Origin: an uncultured Lewinella sp.
Lineage (GTDB): Bacteria; Bacteroidota; Bacteroidia; Chitinophagales; Saprospiraceae
Assembly: GCA_913057785.1 (NCBI GenBank)
Contig: CAJXPD010000030.1
Coordinates: 1 to 53,349, forward strand
Reading direction: 5' to 3'
Length of the DNA: 53,349 nt
Each line of letters opens with the position of its first letter. Position 1 is the stretch's first letter. The notes below the pieces were generated by a model. The model did not search any database and was not told the DNA's origin. It was given only the letters and a program-made list of their open reading frames with translations. The position numbers and the translations under genes are program-made. Positions 18,338 to 26,761 of the stretch are shown piece after piece.

Positions 18338-20746
18338 ATGCTGACTAACTTCCTCACTATCATTTGGCGTAACCTCACTAGGCATAGTTTCTATTCTTTT
18401 CTAACCATTTCTGGCTTAGCCATAGGTATCGCAGCAGGATTCCTGATCCTGCAATACGTTTACTTCGAGACGAGCTACGATACATTTTTTGAAAACAAAG
18501 ATGATATATACCGAGTACAGCTCAACCGATACAATAAAGGCGAGTTGACCACCCAATGGGCTGCTGGATGCGCCGGTGCTGGCCTAGCGATGAAAGAAGA
18601 TTTTCCGGAGGTCGTAGATTTTGTGAATATGACCAAGAGCAATGCGCAAATCAGCTACCAAAAAAACTACTTCAAGCTAGACTATGCTTACTATGCAGGA
18701 CAAAGCTTCTTTGATGTTTTCTCTGTACCCCTCCTCCGAGGAATAGACACCTTGGTATTGAAAGAACCTTTTAAGGTGGTGCTATCCGAGTCGATGGCTC
18801 AGAAGATTTTTGGAGCGGAAGACCCAGTTGGTAAGGTGATTAAAATGAATGATGAGACAGATTTTGAGGTGACAGGTATTTTCCAAGACCTGCCCGAACG
18901 TTCCCATATGAAGCTGGACCTGCTTTACTCTTTCGAAAGTTTTGTGAATTTTACCAGTGAAGAATCGAGGACAGCTTGGCAATGGGACGGTTTCTTGAAT
19001 TATGTGCAGTTGCATCCCGGCACCGATCCGGAAGCCCTACAAGCCAAATTCCCTGCATTCATAGAGAAAAGAGCTGGAGAGGAACTTAGACAGTACGATG
19101 CAGGTATGGAATTCACCTTGCAGCCGCTGAGCAAAATCCACTTAACCTCAGACTATCGCGGAGAAATTAAGCCCACCGGAGATCAAAGAGCCACCTACTT
19201 CCTATTAATCATCGGTCTATTTGTGCTATTAATTGCTTGGGTCAACTATATCAACCTAACGACTGCCCATTCGCTCAAACGTGCCAGAGAGGTAGGAATT
19301 CGCAAAGTACTAGGCAGCTACAAAAATCAATTGATGCGGCAATTTCTTGTCGAGTCTTCTCTGATGAATCTCATTGCCTTTACTTTAGCCGGCTTATTCA
19401 TCCTACTCGCCTTCCCCTCTTTTAATGAATTTCTAGGGCGGGAGACAGCCTACTCTTGGCCTGATTCTTCCTTCTTCTGGCTGGGACTGATTGGCATATT
19501 CATCGGGGGTACACTCTTATCAGGATTTTACCCCGCTGTCATCCTATCAAACTTCCGGCCCGTAACGGTTTTGAAAGGGCAATTTTCTCAAAGCGCCAAA
19601 GGTAACCTTCTCCGCAAGGGCTTGGTCACTTTCCAGTTCTTGGCTTCTATCTTCTTGATTACTGGTACTTATGTAGTCTACCAGCAGTTGAACTATCTAC
19701 AGTCACAGGACTTAGGGGTTAATATCAATCAAACTCTGGTGGTGAACACGCCATCTTTTTCTAGCGATTCCGTTTTAGTAAGCAGAGACGATATTTTTAA
19801 GGACAAATTGAGCAGTGAATCCTTTGTAGAAGAGCTAACCAATTCCACTGCCGTCCCAGGTCGTACTCCTCCCTGGAATGCCGGAGGTATTCGTCTGCTC
19901 AGACAAACAGAAGCAGAAAGCAATCAATACCGGGTACTCGGAGGAGACGATATTTTTGTTGACTTCTACGGTTTGGAAATGGTGGCGGGGAGGAAGTTTG
20001 ATCAAGGCTTTGGGCAAGAGGAGAATAGTGTCCTGTTTAATGAAGTCGCTGCCAAACAGATCGGTTTTAATGACCCCGAGGAGCTAATCAATGAGCAGAT
20101 CAACTTCTGGGGAGATACCATGACTGTCGTAGGGGTGGTAAAGAACTACCGGCAGGAATCACCGAAGCAGGCTTATGATGCGCTAATCTTCCGATACTTC
20201 CCAAATCCTTCGGGTTTCTATTCGATAAAATTGAACAGTCCGAATATTCATCAATCCATTGAAAAAATTCGTTCGCACTGGATGGCTGCCTTTGATAACA
20301 AACCCTTCGAATACTTTTTCCTCGATGATTATTACGGAGAACAGTACAAAGCGGAGTCCAACTTCGGGTCCATATTTGCCTTGTTCGCAGGATTGGCCAT
20401 CTTAGTCGCTTGTTTAGGCTTATTCGGATTGGCGTCCTATGTAACTAAGCTAAGGACCAAAGAGGTGAGTGTGCGAAAGGTGTTAGGTGCCTCTATGCAA
20501 AATCTTTGGGTACTGCTTACTTTCGACTTTCTGAAATGGGTAGGCTTAGCCATACTGCTCGCCATCCCACTGAATTGGCTGGTCATGAATAACTGGTTAG
20601 AAAATTTTGCGAGCCGAATTAGCTTGTCCTGGTGGATATTCTTTATCCCGGCTTTAGTGCTATTGGCGATTGCTACTATGACCGTATCTTATTTCACCCT
20701 TCGTACGGCAAATCTAAATCCAGCGCATACCTTGAAGGATGAGTAA
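18338..20746 (+). CDS. ABC transporter permease, FtsX/MacB type, two FtsX domains
   Basis: 802 residues. Typical Bacteroidota stand-alone permease with four helices per half: an N-terminal helix (about 18-40, LTISGLAIGIAAGF) followed by a MacB-type periplasmic domain, three helices between about 285 and 410 (with the coupling motif REVGIRKVLGSYK), then a second copy with a helix near 430-450, a second periplasmic domain and three helices to the end, again with a coupling motif (KEVSVRKVLGAS). Such proteins work with a MacB-like ATPase to move lipoproteins, peptides or lipids between membranes mechanically. No ATPase is encoded nearby, which is common for this family. A foldback element lies right upstream and may have changed its promoter. 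Confidence 0.9.
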   Translation: MLTNFLTIIWRNLTRHSFYSFLTISGLAIGIAAGFLILQYVYFETSYDTFFENKDDIYRVQLNRYNKGELTTQWAAGCAGAGLAMKEDFPEVVDFVNMTKSNAQISYQKNYFKLDYAYYAGQSFFDVFSVPLLRGIDTLVLKEPFKVVLSESMAQKIFGAEDPVGKVIKMNDETDFEVTGIFQDLPERSHMKLDLLYSFESFVNFTSEESRTAWQWDGFLNYVQLHPGTDPEALQAKFPAFIEKRAGEELRQYDAGMEFTLQPLSKIHLTSDYRGEIKPTGDQRATYFLLIIGLFVLLIAWVNYINLTTAHSLKRAREVGIRKVLGSYKNQLMRQFLVESSLMNLIAFTLAGLFILLAFPSFNEFLGRETAYSWPDSSFFWLGLIGIFIGGTLLSGFYPAVILSNFRPVTVLKGQFSQSAKGNLLRKGLVTFQFLASIFLITGTYVVYQQLNYLQSQDLGVNINQTLVVNTPSFSSDSVLVSRDDIFKDKLSSESFVEELTNSTAVPGRTPPWNAGGIRLLRQTEAESNQYRVLGGDDIFVDFYGLEMVAGRKFDQGFGQEENSVLFNEVAAKQIGFNDPEELINEQINFWGDTMTVVGVVKNYRQESPKQAYDALIFRYFPNPSGFYSIKLNSPNIHQSIEKIRSHWMAAFDNKPFEYFFLDDYYGEQYKAESNFGSIFALFAGLAILVACLGLFGLASYVTKLRTKEVSVRKVLGASMQNLWVLLTFDFLKWVGLAILLAIPLNWLVMNNWLENFASRISLSWWIFFIPALVLLAIATMTVSYFTLRTANLNPAHTLKDE

Positions 20747-20793
20747 GAGCTAGATGATCGGGGCGTCGACCAATCGTTTACAGCAGAGATAGA

Positions 20794-20859
20794 GAAAGGA
20801 GACAAAAGGAGTTGAAAAGGGTTAAACCCTAAGGTAGCAACTTCCTTTTGTTTCCTTTC
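20794..20859. terminator. long near-perfect hairpin between convergent genes
   Basis: GAAAGGAGACAAAAGGAGTTG (20794-20814) is complementary to 20838-20859 with one mismatch and one bulge, giving a stem of about 20 bp. The loop contains the short palindrome GGGTTAAACCC. It separates the permease gene (plus) from the GAF gene (minus). Both arms are purine- or pyrimidine-rich, so the U-rich side faces the plus-strand transcript. Most likely a bidirectional terminator. Confidence 0.6.
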
Positions 20860-20884
20860 GATTCCTAAAGCTGAGTTTGATAAA

Positions 20885-23320
20885 TCAGTTCTCCATTTTC
20901 TTGACGATCTCCAGTGTATCCGGGTCAACCCCCTTTTTGCCTGATTCTTTTTCCCCTTCCAGGGCCACCTTAAAACGTATAGCTTTTAGCCCTTGCACCC
21001 CCTGCAGCTGTCCCAATTGAAGATATTCTGGAGCACCCTTGAGATATCCAAGGGCTTCGAGGTATTCAATATATCGAGCATACTCTACCCGCTCTTTTTC
21101 CATGGTATAGATGACGGCAATATGCCCAGGCTGGGTGATTCTTTCCTTTGTCCCTTCGATCACCGCTTTATCAATCCGCTTCTTCATAATTTCATAGCGC
21201 ACATTATAAGCACCATCCACATCAAACTGTTTTTCTTCCATGCGGAAACGGATATTGACCGGAGAACTGTGCACAAGAATCAGTTGTGTCACCAGCAGCG
21301 GAACTTCCATTCTCGATTTAAGATCATCCAATTTCCTGGCAATCTGACAGCATGAAATCAGCTGCTGCAAGCGCAAATTCCGAAGATAGATCGGGTCGTA
21401 TACCTGATCTTTTACTAAGGCTGGGCCGATGTACATATTGTACTCTACCCCATCCGTTTGGTATTTTTCAAAGTAATGCGGGAAGACTTTTTGCAACTGC
21501 TCTTGCTCCCTCGTCAGATGGCCAGAGATGACTTCATTGATCGTTTTCAAACTTGATTCATAGGCCTTCCTTTTATTGTACAGCAATTCCTTTCCAGATT
21601 GAGTCTGTTTCATGAAAGGCTCCAAAAGGGATTTCAAGGAAGGATAGGACTGTTCTAAATGGCGAAAGAGCGGATTAACCTCATTGAGGATGAATTCAAT
21701 AGTAGAGGATTCATCTCCAGGGCTCATTCCTTTTTGAATCTGCTGAATCTTCTTGTCCAGAACGAAGGCTAATTCTGAGTTGATCGCCAAAGGTAGAGTC
21801 TGGTCTATTTGCCGTAATAGCTTACTGGCTTGATCCAGATGATCCACTAGATCATCCTGGATGGACTTATTCCGCAAATTAGAAGAACCACGAATGTCTG
21901 CTGCGGCATACAATGGATAAACCTCCTCAAATAGAATGGGCGCAGGTTCTGCTTGTCCTTCCTGCTGTAGCTCCAACTTCTGCACGGCCGCCTCTCGAAA
22001 ACGCCATTCTACCGTAGGGTGGATAGCCGTATAATCATCTTTAATGACTCGTTGTACTTTGCTTTCAAATCGTTCGCGATTTTCATGCACGGCCCTAGCA
22101 AAGAACTTAACGATTTTCTTGAGCTTGTAGGAGGTCAAAGTATTGATATCACCTGGATTAGGAGAAGTGATTTCCAGTAGGCCTACTTGTTTTTCCTGAT
22201 AAAATAGGGGAACCAGCGTGATATTCCTTACGCCTAGATCCAATAGCTTAGCTTCCACCTTGGTTTTTCCCTCCCATTCCTTTAGATCCTCAATAATGAT
22301 ATTCTGAGATCCGTTAATCATTTTCCCATAAATAGAACGCTGAATATCATCTTGGGCAATGCCTGTATCGTCCTTAATTTTCAGACTGTTCCAACTCTTC
22401 TTTTGAGAATGTAAGTTTAAATGTCCATCTCCCTGCAAGGAGGCCAATCCCAGGCGGATATCCGGCAATCGGAATAAAATTTTCAATTGTTGATGCAGAT
22501 CGTCAAAGCTCTCATCAGAAATACTGCCCTGATTACTTGACAGTATATGCTCCAATCTCGCCGTGGATTCTTCTACGGTAACATCCACGAAGTTGTGTAC
22601 GCTAAATCCACTAAAGACAAACTTTTCCGGTGGGAGATGTTTCATCCACAAATCCATATTGTGGAAGTTATCGACCAGGTAATGGAAGGTCTTTTTATTC
22701 AGCTCAGGCGGAGTCCCAATACAATTGATTTGACTAAAGGGTGCCGCGCTGGTTAACTTGTAGTATTGATCCAAGCCTGTACGTAGATGGGGAATCGTGT
22801 AGATCATGGGCTGATCAATAACTAGCGGTAGCTTATAAAACTTCCCCAAGATAATCTTGTAGGAATACAGGAGTCTCCAAAATAAAGTGAGGTTCTTCTT
22901 ATCTTGATTTTCTTCCCGCAGCACAAATTTGTCCTTATCGCCAATCACCTTCTCAAACCTTGACGAGGTATAAAATAATCGATCCGAAAACAACCTGCCA
23001 AGTGCTTTTATGTCAGAATTCCAGGATTGGATTGGGAAAAAAGGGGAGATCAATAGCTCCAGTATATCTCGATGCTTTTCGATGAAAGTATGATCCTCAA
23101 AGGGCGCCAGAAACTCGGGCACTTCTACCAGGTGCTGCTCCAATAACTCTAACTGAGCAGCTAGTATACTACCCGGTTTCTTCGCAGTATTCCTCCAATG
23201 TTCTATCAAATGTTTAAAGGTGGATATAGAGGGAAAGGGATAGTCCTCCACACTCATGATGATCTTATCTGAATGGGAGTCAGGGTAGGAGCTACTGTTC
23301 TGGGACATGCTTTGCGCCAT
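20885..23320 (-). CDS. large cytoplasmic GAF-domain protein, function unknown
   Basis: 811 residues, starting at an ATG, with no signal peptide or membrane helix. A GAF-like small-molecule or redox sensing domain can be seen at about 335-415 (NITLVPLFYQEKQVGLLEITSP). The N-terminal 330 residues and the C-terminal 390 residues (with coiled-coil-like segments such as REQEQLQKVFPHYFEKYQ) match no domain I recognise. The segment EVYPLYAAADIRGSSN is reminiscent of adenylate-cyclase or kinase-type ADIRGS/ADIVGS motifs (DxxxxS near a ligand loop), but the rest of a cyclase domain is not visible. No kinase, output or DNA-binding domain is present. It is monocistronic, flanked by terminators and by a T9SS cargo gene downstream on the same strand. 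Confidence 0.7.
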   Translation of the reverse strand: MAQSMSQNSSSYPDSHSDKIIMSVEDYPFPSISTFKHLIEHWRNTAKKPGSILAAQLELLEQHLVEVPEFLAPFEDHTFIEKHRDILELLISPFFPIQSWNSDIKALGRLFSDRLFYTSSRFEKVIGDKDKFVLREENQDKKNLTLFWRLLYSYKIILGKFYKLPLVIDQPMIYTIPHLRTGLDQYYKLTSAAPFSQINCIGTPPELNKKTFHYLVDNFHNMDLWMKHLPPEKFVFSGFSVHNFVDVTVEESTARLEHILSSNQGSISDESFDDLHQQLKILFRLPDIRLGLASLQGDGHLNLHSQKKSWNSLKIKDDTGIAQDDIQRSIYGKMINGSQNIIIEDLKEWEGKTKVEAKLLDLGVRNITLVPLFYQEKQVGLLEITSPNPGDINTLTSYKLKKIVKFFARAVHENRERFESKVQRVIKDDYTAIHPTVEWRFREAAVQKLELQQEGQAEPAPILFEEVYPLYAAADIRGSSNLRNKSIQDDLVDHLDQASKLLRQIDQTLPLAINSELAFVLDKKIQQIQKGMSPGDESSTIEFILNEVNPLFRHLEQSYPSLKSLLEPFMKQTQSGKELLYNKRKAYESSLKTINEVISGHLTREQEQLQKVFPHYFEKYQTDGVEYNMYIGPALVKDQVYDPIYLRNLRLQQLISCCQIARKLDDLKSRMEVPLLVTQLILVHSSPVNIRFRMEEKQFDVDGAYNVRYEIMKKRIDKAVIEGTKERITQPGHIAVIYTMEKERVEYARYIEYLEALGYLKGAPEYLQLGQLQGVQGLKAIRFKVALEGEKESGKKGVDPDTLEIVKKMEN

Positions 23321-23561
23321 GATTTGATACGTTACAGAGTTTTAGTGGAGAGAGCACTAAATAGGGAGTCATTCTAACAATATGGCAGGAGAGATCTTTG
23401 GGCTTTACCGAACTGGCTTTTCAATTTAAGTCCTTTTTCCCTCACCGTCGGACCCCTGGTTCACTATTGAGTACTACTACTTCATCCTCCAATGGCAAGG
23501 GCTCCTAAATTAAGGTATTAAGGCCAAGGAGACAAATGATACTCATAAGCGTCTTGACAAC

Positions 23562-25211
23562 CTACCTCATCAGCAACACATCACCGCGAACCTCGATTGG
23601 CGTACCATCCCCTTGTTCCAAAATGAGCTGAAAAATATAAACACCTCGATTAGCGAGCTGACCTCTGACCTGTCCATCCCACCCTATGACATCTTCATTC
23701 AAAAGAATATCCGACAGTTCGAACACCTGCGCCCCCCAACGATCGAAAATACGCCAGGAGATTAGGCGGGTAAAGCAATCCTGTACAAAAAGCCCAAGGC
23801 GATCGTTTAGTCCATCCCCATTGGGGCTGAAGGCGGTGGGCACAAATACTTTGTCACAAGCTTGTACCTTCACTTCTACCCTTTTACTATCGGTACAACC
23901 AGAAGCAAGATCCGTGGCGATGAGTTGGTAGACTCCGGAGGAGGAGGGCTGGAACAAAGGGTCCAGGCAGTCATCGCAAGAAAAAGCCTCTGGTGGCTGC
24001 CAAGACAAGGCGTAGGAATCGGATCGACTTATGGTAGCCATCAGCTGGACACTTTGTCCTAACTCCACTTCCACATTCGCTGGCTCCAAGTCCACCGCGA
24101 TCTCCCCCGTATTTATGGTGGTAAAAACTACACTATCACAACCTGCCGGAGTGGCAAGGGTATCAATGTAAGTACCCGCACTCGTGTACCTGCTGTTACC
24201 CACTCGTAAACTATCACCATTGCACAGGGTAATCGTTTGTTGGAAAGTTTGCAAGGGTTGAGCGACGATCTCCAAGGTCTGAAAGCGCGGGCAGTCAGCA
24301 AATTCACCGGGCAATGTGTCAATGATACTCGCACTACTTGTATAGATCTGGTTGTCAAGCTCCAGGGTATCCCCCTGACAAAAGGTATATAGCTCGGCAG
24401 ATAGTACTCTGGTCTCCCCCATCAAGGTAGTGGTTATGAGGGTGTCATTACAAGAATTGGGTACAGGGAGTATATCGAAGTAGGTACCAGCCTCCGTATA
24501 GGTGTTTTCTCCGACGGTAAGGCTACCAATAGGGAGATCGCAAAGGTCAAAAGCTTGATCTATTTGGACATTGCATAAGCGAAGACTAATGTCATCGATG
24601 GCTAAATCATTACCACAACCACCACCGCCAATGTTCACCATTTGAATACGGGCTTCCGTTTGATCGGGGCCAGTGCGAAAACGAATCCCATATTCTTCCC
24701 AAGTCAAAAAACTCCGGTAAAAGACTTCGATGGTTTCCTCGCTGAATTGCGTAGCGTCGTTCCTGGTGTCGATCACGTCAAATCGGACCCTGGGTTTCAG
24801 GGCAATACCAATACAAGCGGTAGGAATGGCCAGATTAGCGATATGACTGGAGAATATATAATCGGTATTTGGACACAGGTCGGAAAAGGTCTTTTGGTAA
24901 AAGATGCCTTCTCCTTGAGAAGAAGAGGGATTAAAGATAACCATATAGCCATTGGTATCGCCCTCGGTACGATCCGGACCATCATGCCAAAAGCCAGGGT
25001 CGAGGCCAGTGGTATTTGAGACGACGTAGTTCCCCGCATTGATACTTCCATAGATATATGATGTTGTCCCACTGGGCAGAGCAGGGCCAGGATTGGGGCC
25101 GCTACCGAAATCTTCCATGAATAAGGCAGGGCCGGGATCTGGCAAACAATCCTGGGCTTGCAGTAAGGCTGCTGTACACAGGCACCATAATCCAAGGATG
25201 AATAGTCGCAT
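23562..25211 (-). CDS. secreted protein with T9SS type B (CHU_C / gliding-motility-associated) C-terminal domain
   Basis: 549 residues. Signal peptide MRLFILGLWCLCTAALLQAQ. The N-terminal 200 residues are a beta-sandwich-like module with a CBM-like start (LFMEDFGSG) and SLRLC at its end. Next come three copies of the Bacteroidota repeat C.GD.L.....Y...GTY.DTL....CDS (for example CNGDSLRVGNSRYTSAGTY), about residues 220-345, then an Ig/PKD-like region. The last 90 residues carry the type B sorting signature: VFVPTAFSPNGDGLND, FDRWGAQVF, GWDG, then GDVLLMR at the end. This domain sends proteins out through the type IX secretion system. The passenger's binding target is unknown. It is divergent from another cargo protein across a 151-base promoter region. 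Confidence 0.9.
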   Translation of the reverse strand: MRLFILGLWCLCTAALLQAQDCLPDPGPALFMEDFGSGPNPGPALPSGTTSYIYGSINAGNYVVSNTTGLDPGFWHDGPDRTEGDTNGYMVIFNPSSSQGEGIFYQKTFSDLCPNTDYIFSSHIANLAIPTACIGIALKPRVRFDVIDTRNDATQFSEETIEVFYRSFLTWEEYGIRFRTGPDQTEARIQMVNIGGGGCGNDLAIDDISLRLCNVQIDQAFDLCDLPIGSLTVGENTYTEAGTYFDILPVPNSCNDTLITTTLMGETRVLSAELYTFCQGDTLELDNQIYTSSASIIDTLPGEFADCPRFQTLEIVAQPLQTFQQTITLCNGDSLRVGNSRYTSAGTYIDTLATPAGCDSVVFTTINTGEIAVDLEPANVEVELGQSVQLMATISRSDSYALSWQPPEAFSCDDCLDPLFQPSSSGVYQLIATDLASGCTDSKRVEVKVQACDKVFVPTAFSPNGDGLNDRLGLFVQDCFTRLISWRIFDRWGAQVFELSDILLNEDVIGWDGQVRGQLANRGVYIFQLILEQGDGTPIEVRGDVLLMR

Positions 25212-25323
25212 TAGGTTTCCATTATCAGGTTAGCAATTAGCATAGTAGGTGGCCCAAAATCCCAATACACTTGCGGTAGAGGTAACCTAAAGATATGGGT
25301 TTAGCTGATTAAGCATAAACATT

Positions 25324-25331
25324 TATCTTTG
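25324..25331 (+). promoter_or_regulatory. Bacteroidota-type -7 element (TATCTTTG)
   Basis: TATCTTTG matches TAnnTTTG exactly and lies 32 bases before the ATG of the secreted protein at 25363, a natural distance for a short leader. A distinct -33 TTG is not clear. Confidence 0.5.
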
Positions 25332-25362
25332 ACAAGCAAGTAAATTGTCGCCTGTCTGAAAT

Positions 25363-26742
25363 ATGATGCATACAAATACCATATGGCAAAGATGCTTACT
25401 GTTGCTATTCCTACTGGGTAGCTCGGCCTGGGCCTCCGCACAAGTCAACTTCGTCCCCAACCCTGGCTTTGAAGAGATCATAGATTGCGACCTAGAATAT
25501 GGCGAAGCAGACAAAGCTGCTCCTTGGAAGATCATGAACGACCCCACGGCATCTCCTGATTTGTACCACGACTGTTCCACCAATCCTTTTTTTCTCCCTC
25601 CTGACGCCGGTTCTTGCTGCCTGCTCCGCCCTAAGTCAGGACAGGGCAGGGTTGGCCTAGTCAACTTATTGGCACCAGCGGAAGAACGGATCTATGCCCG
25701 TTTAATCGATGACCTCCCCTCAGATATAGATATCTACGTGGCCTACTCCATTGTTCCTAGAGAAAAGCTAGACCTTCAGTTGAATTACCTCTGCTATACG
25801 AATACCCAAACCTTAGTCTTTTCGGATGTAGCCTTCCAACAACAGCAAGTAGTTTTGAAATCGGACACCATTTTGACGCGTGCTAGAGAATGGACCTTGG
25901 TGCAAGCTTGCTATCGAGCCAATGGCACCGAAAAGTTTGTCTTGCTAGGCAATTTCCGAACGGCTCTAGACATCCAGACAGATTGTGATAAAATCGACCC
26001 TCAATTCAATTTCGGCTATACCTATGTAGATGACGTCATTGTCTCTCCTTTTGATGTTGTGCCAGACACGCTGTTTATCTGTGGCGACGAAGTACTGGAG
26101 GTAGACGCCTCCTTCTATGATGTTCCGATTCAATGGAGTGATGGCTGGGAAGGAGGAATGCGGGAATTTACGGAAGGGGGAAGGTATGAAGTGCTGGGAG
26201 ATATTGGAGATTGTTTTCTAACAGATGAGACGCTAGTCATCAAGATCTCCGATGAAAAGGAGGTGATCAACGTAGATTTTTGTGATAACGAACCCCTCAA
26301 GCTCGAAGCTCCGGTTCCGGCGATCTGGCAAAATGGCGTTACCAGCCGCACCTTTCAGGTGAGTCGCCCAGGCGTCTATACCGCCCAACTGTTGAGCGAT
26401 TGCGGTGAGGGAATTAGGGAATACATTGTGGAAGAAAAAGACTGTAGTATCCAATATTATGCCCCTAATGCCTTTAGTCCAAACGGCGATGGCATTAATG
26501 ACCGACTAGAATTCTTCTTTAAATCAGACTATGAGTATACTGGCGAGCTGAATATTTTCGATCGCTGGGGTAATTTGGTCTATTCCGCTCAAAATGTAAA
26601 CTTCAGCAACCCAATCGACTGGGACGGCACCTATCGAGGGAAAGCGCTCAACTCAGGTGTCTTGGTCTGGGTCTTCCGCTATATCAGTGCAAAAGATAAC
26701 AAGACCAGGATGCTTTCTGGTGACATTACCTTAATTAGATAA
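25363..26742 (+). CDS. secreted protein with T9SS type B C-terminal domain
   Basis: 459 residues. Signal peptide MMHTNTIWQRCLLLLFLLGSS to SAQ. The mature protein starts NFVPNPGFEE, a common opening of surface-bound Bacteroidota proteins, followed by a jelly-roll-like region to about residue 225. A short cysteine-bearing beta region then leads to the type B tail: YYAPNAFSPNGDGINDRLEFFF, IFDRWGNLVY, DWDGTYRGK, and SGDITLIR at the terminus. It is divergent from the other type B cargo gene. There is no catalytic motif, so an adhesive or structural surface role is the safest inference. Confidence 0.9.
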   Translation: MMHTNTIWQRCLLLLFLLGSSAWASAQVNFVPNPGFEEIIDCDLEYGEADKAAPWKIMNDPTASPDLYHDCSTNPFFLPPDAGSCCLLRPKSGQGRVGLVNLLAPAEERIYARLIDDLPSDIDIYVAYSIVPREKLDLQLNYLCYTNTQTLVFSDVAFQQQQVVLKSDTILTRAREWTLVQACYRANGTEKFVLLGNFRTALDIQTDCDKIDPQFNFGYTYVDDVIVSPFDVVPDTLFICGDEVLEVDASFYDVPIQWSDGWEGGMREFTEGGRYEVLGDIGDCFLTDETLVIKISDEKEVINVDFCDNEPLKLEAPVPAIWQNGVTSRTFQVSRPGVYTAQLLSDCGEGIREYIVEEKDCSIQYYAPNAFSPNGDGINDRLEFFFKSDYEYTGELNIFDRWGNLVYSAQNVNFSNPIDWDGTYRGKALNSGVLVWVFRYISAKDNKTRMLSGDITLIR

Positions 26743-26761
26743 TACCGTCTTAAGGCCGATT

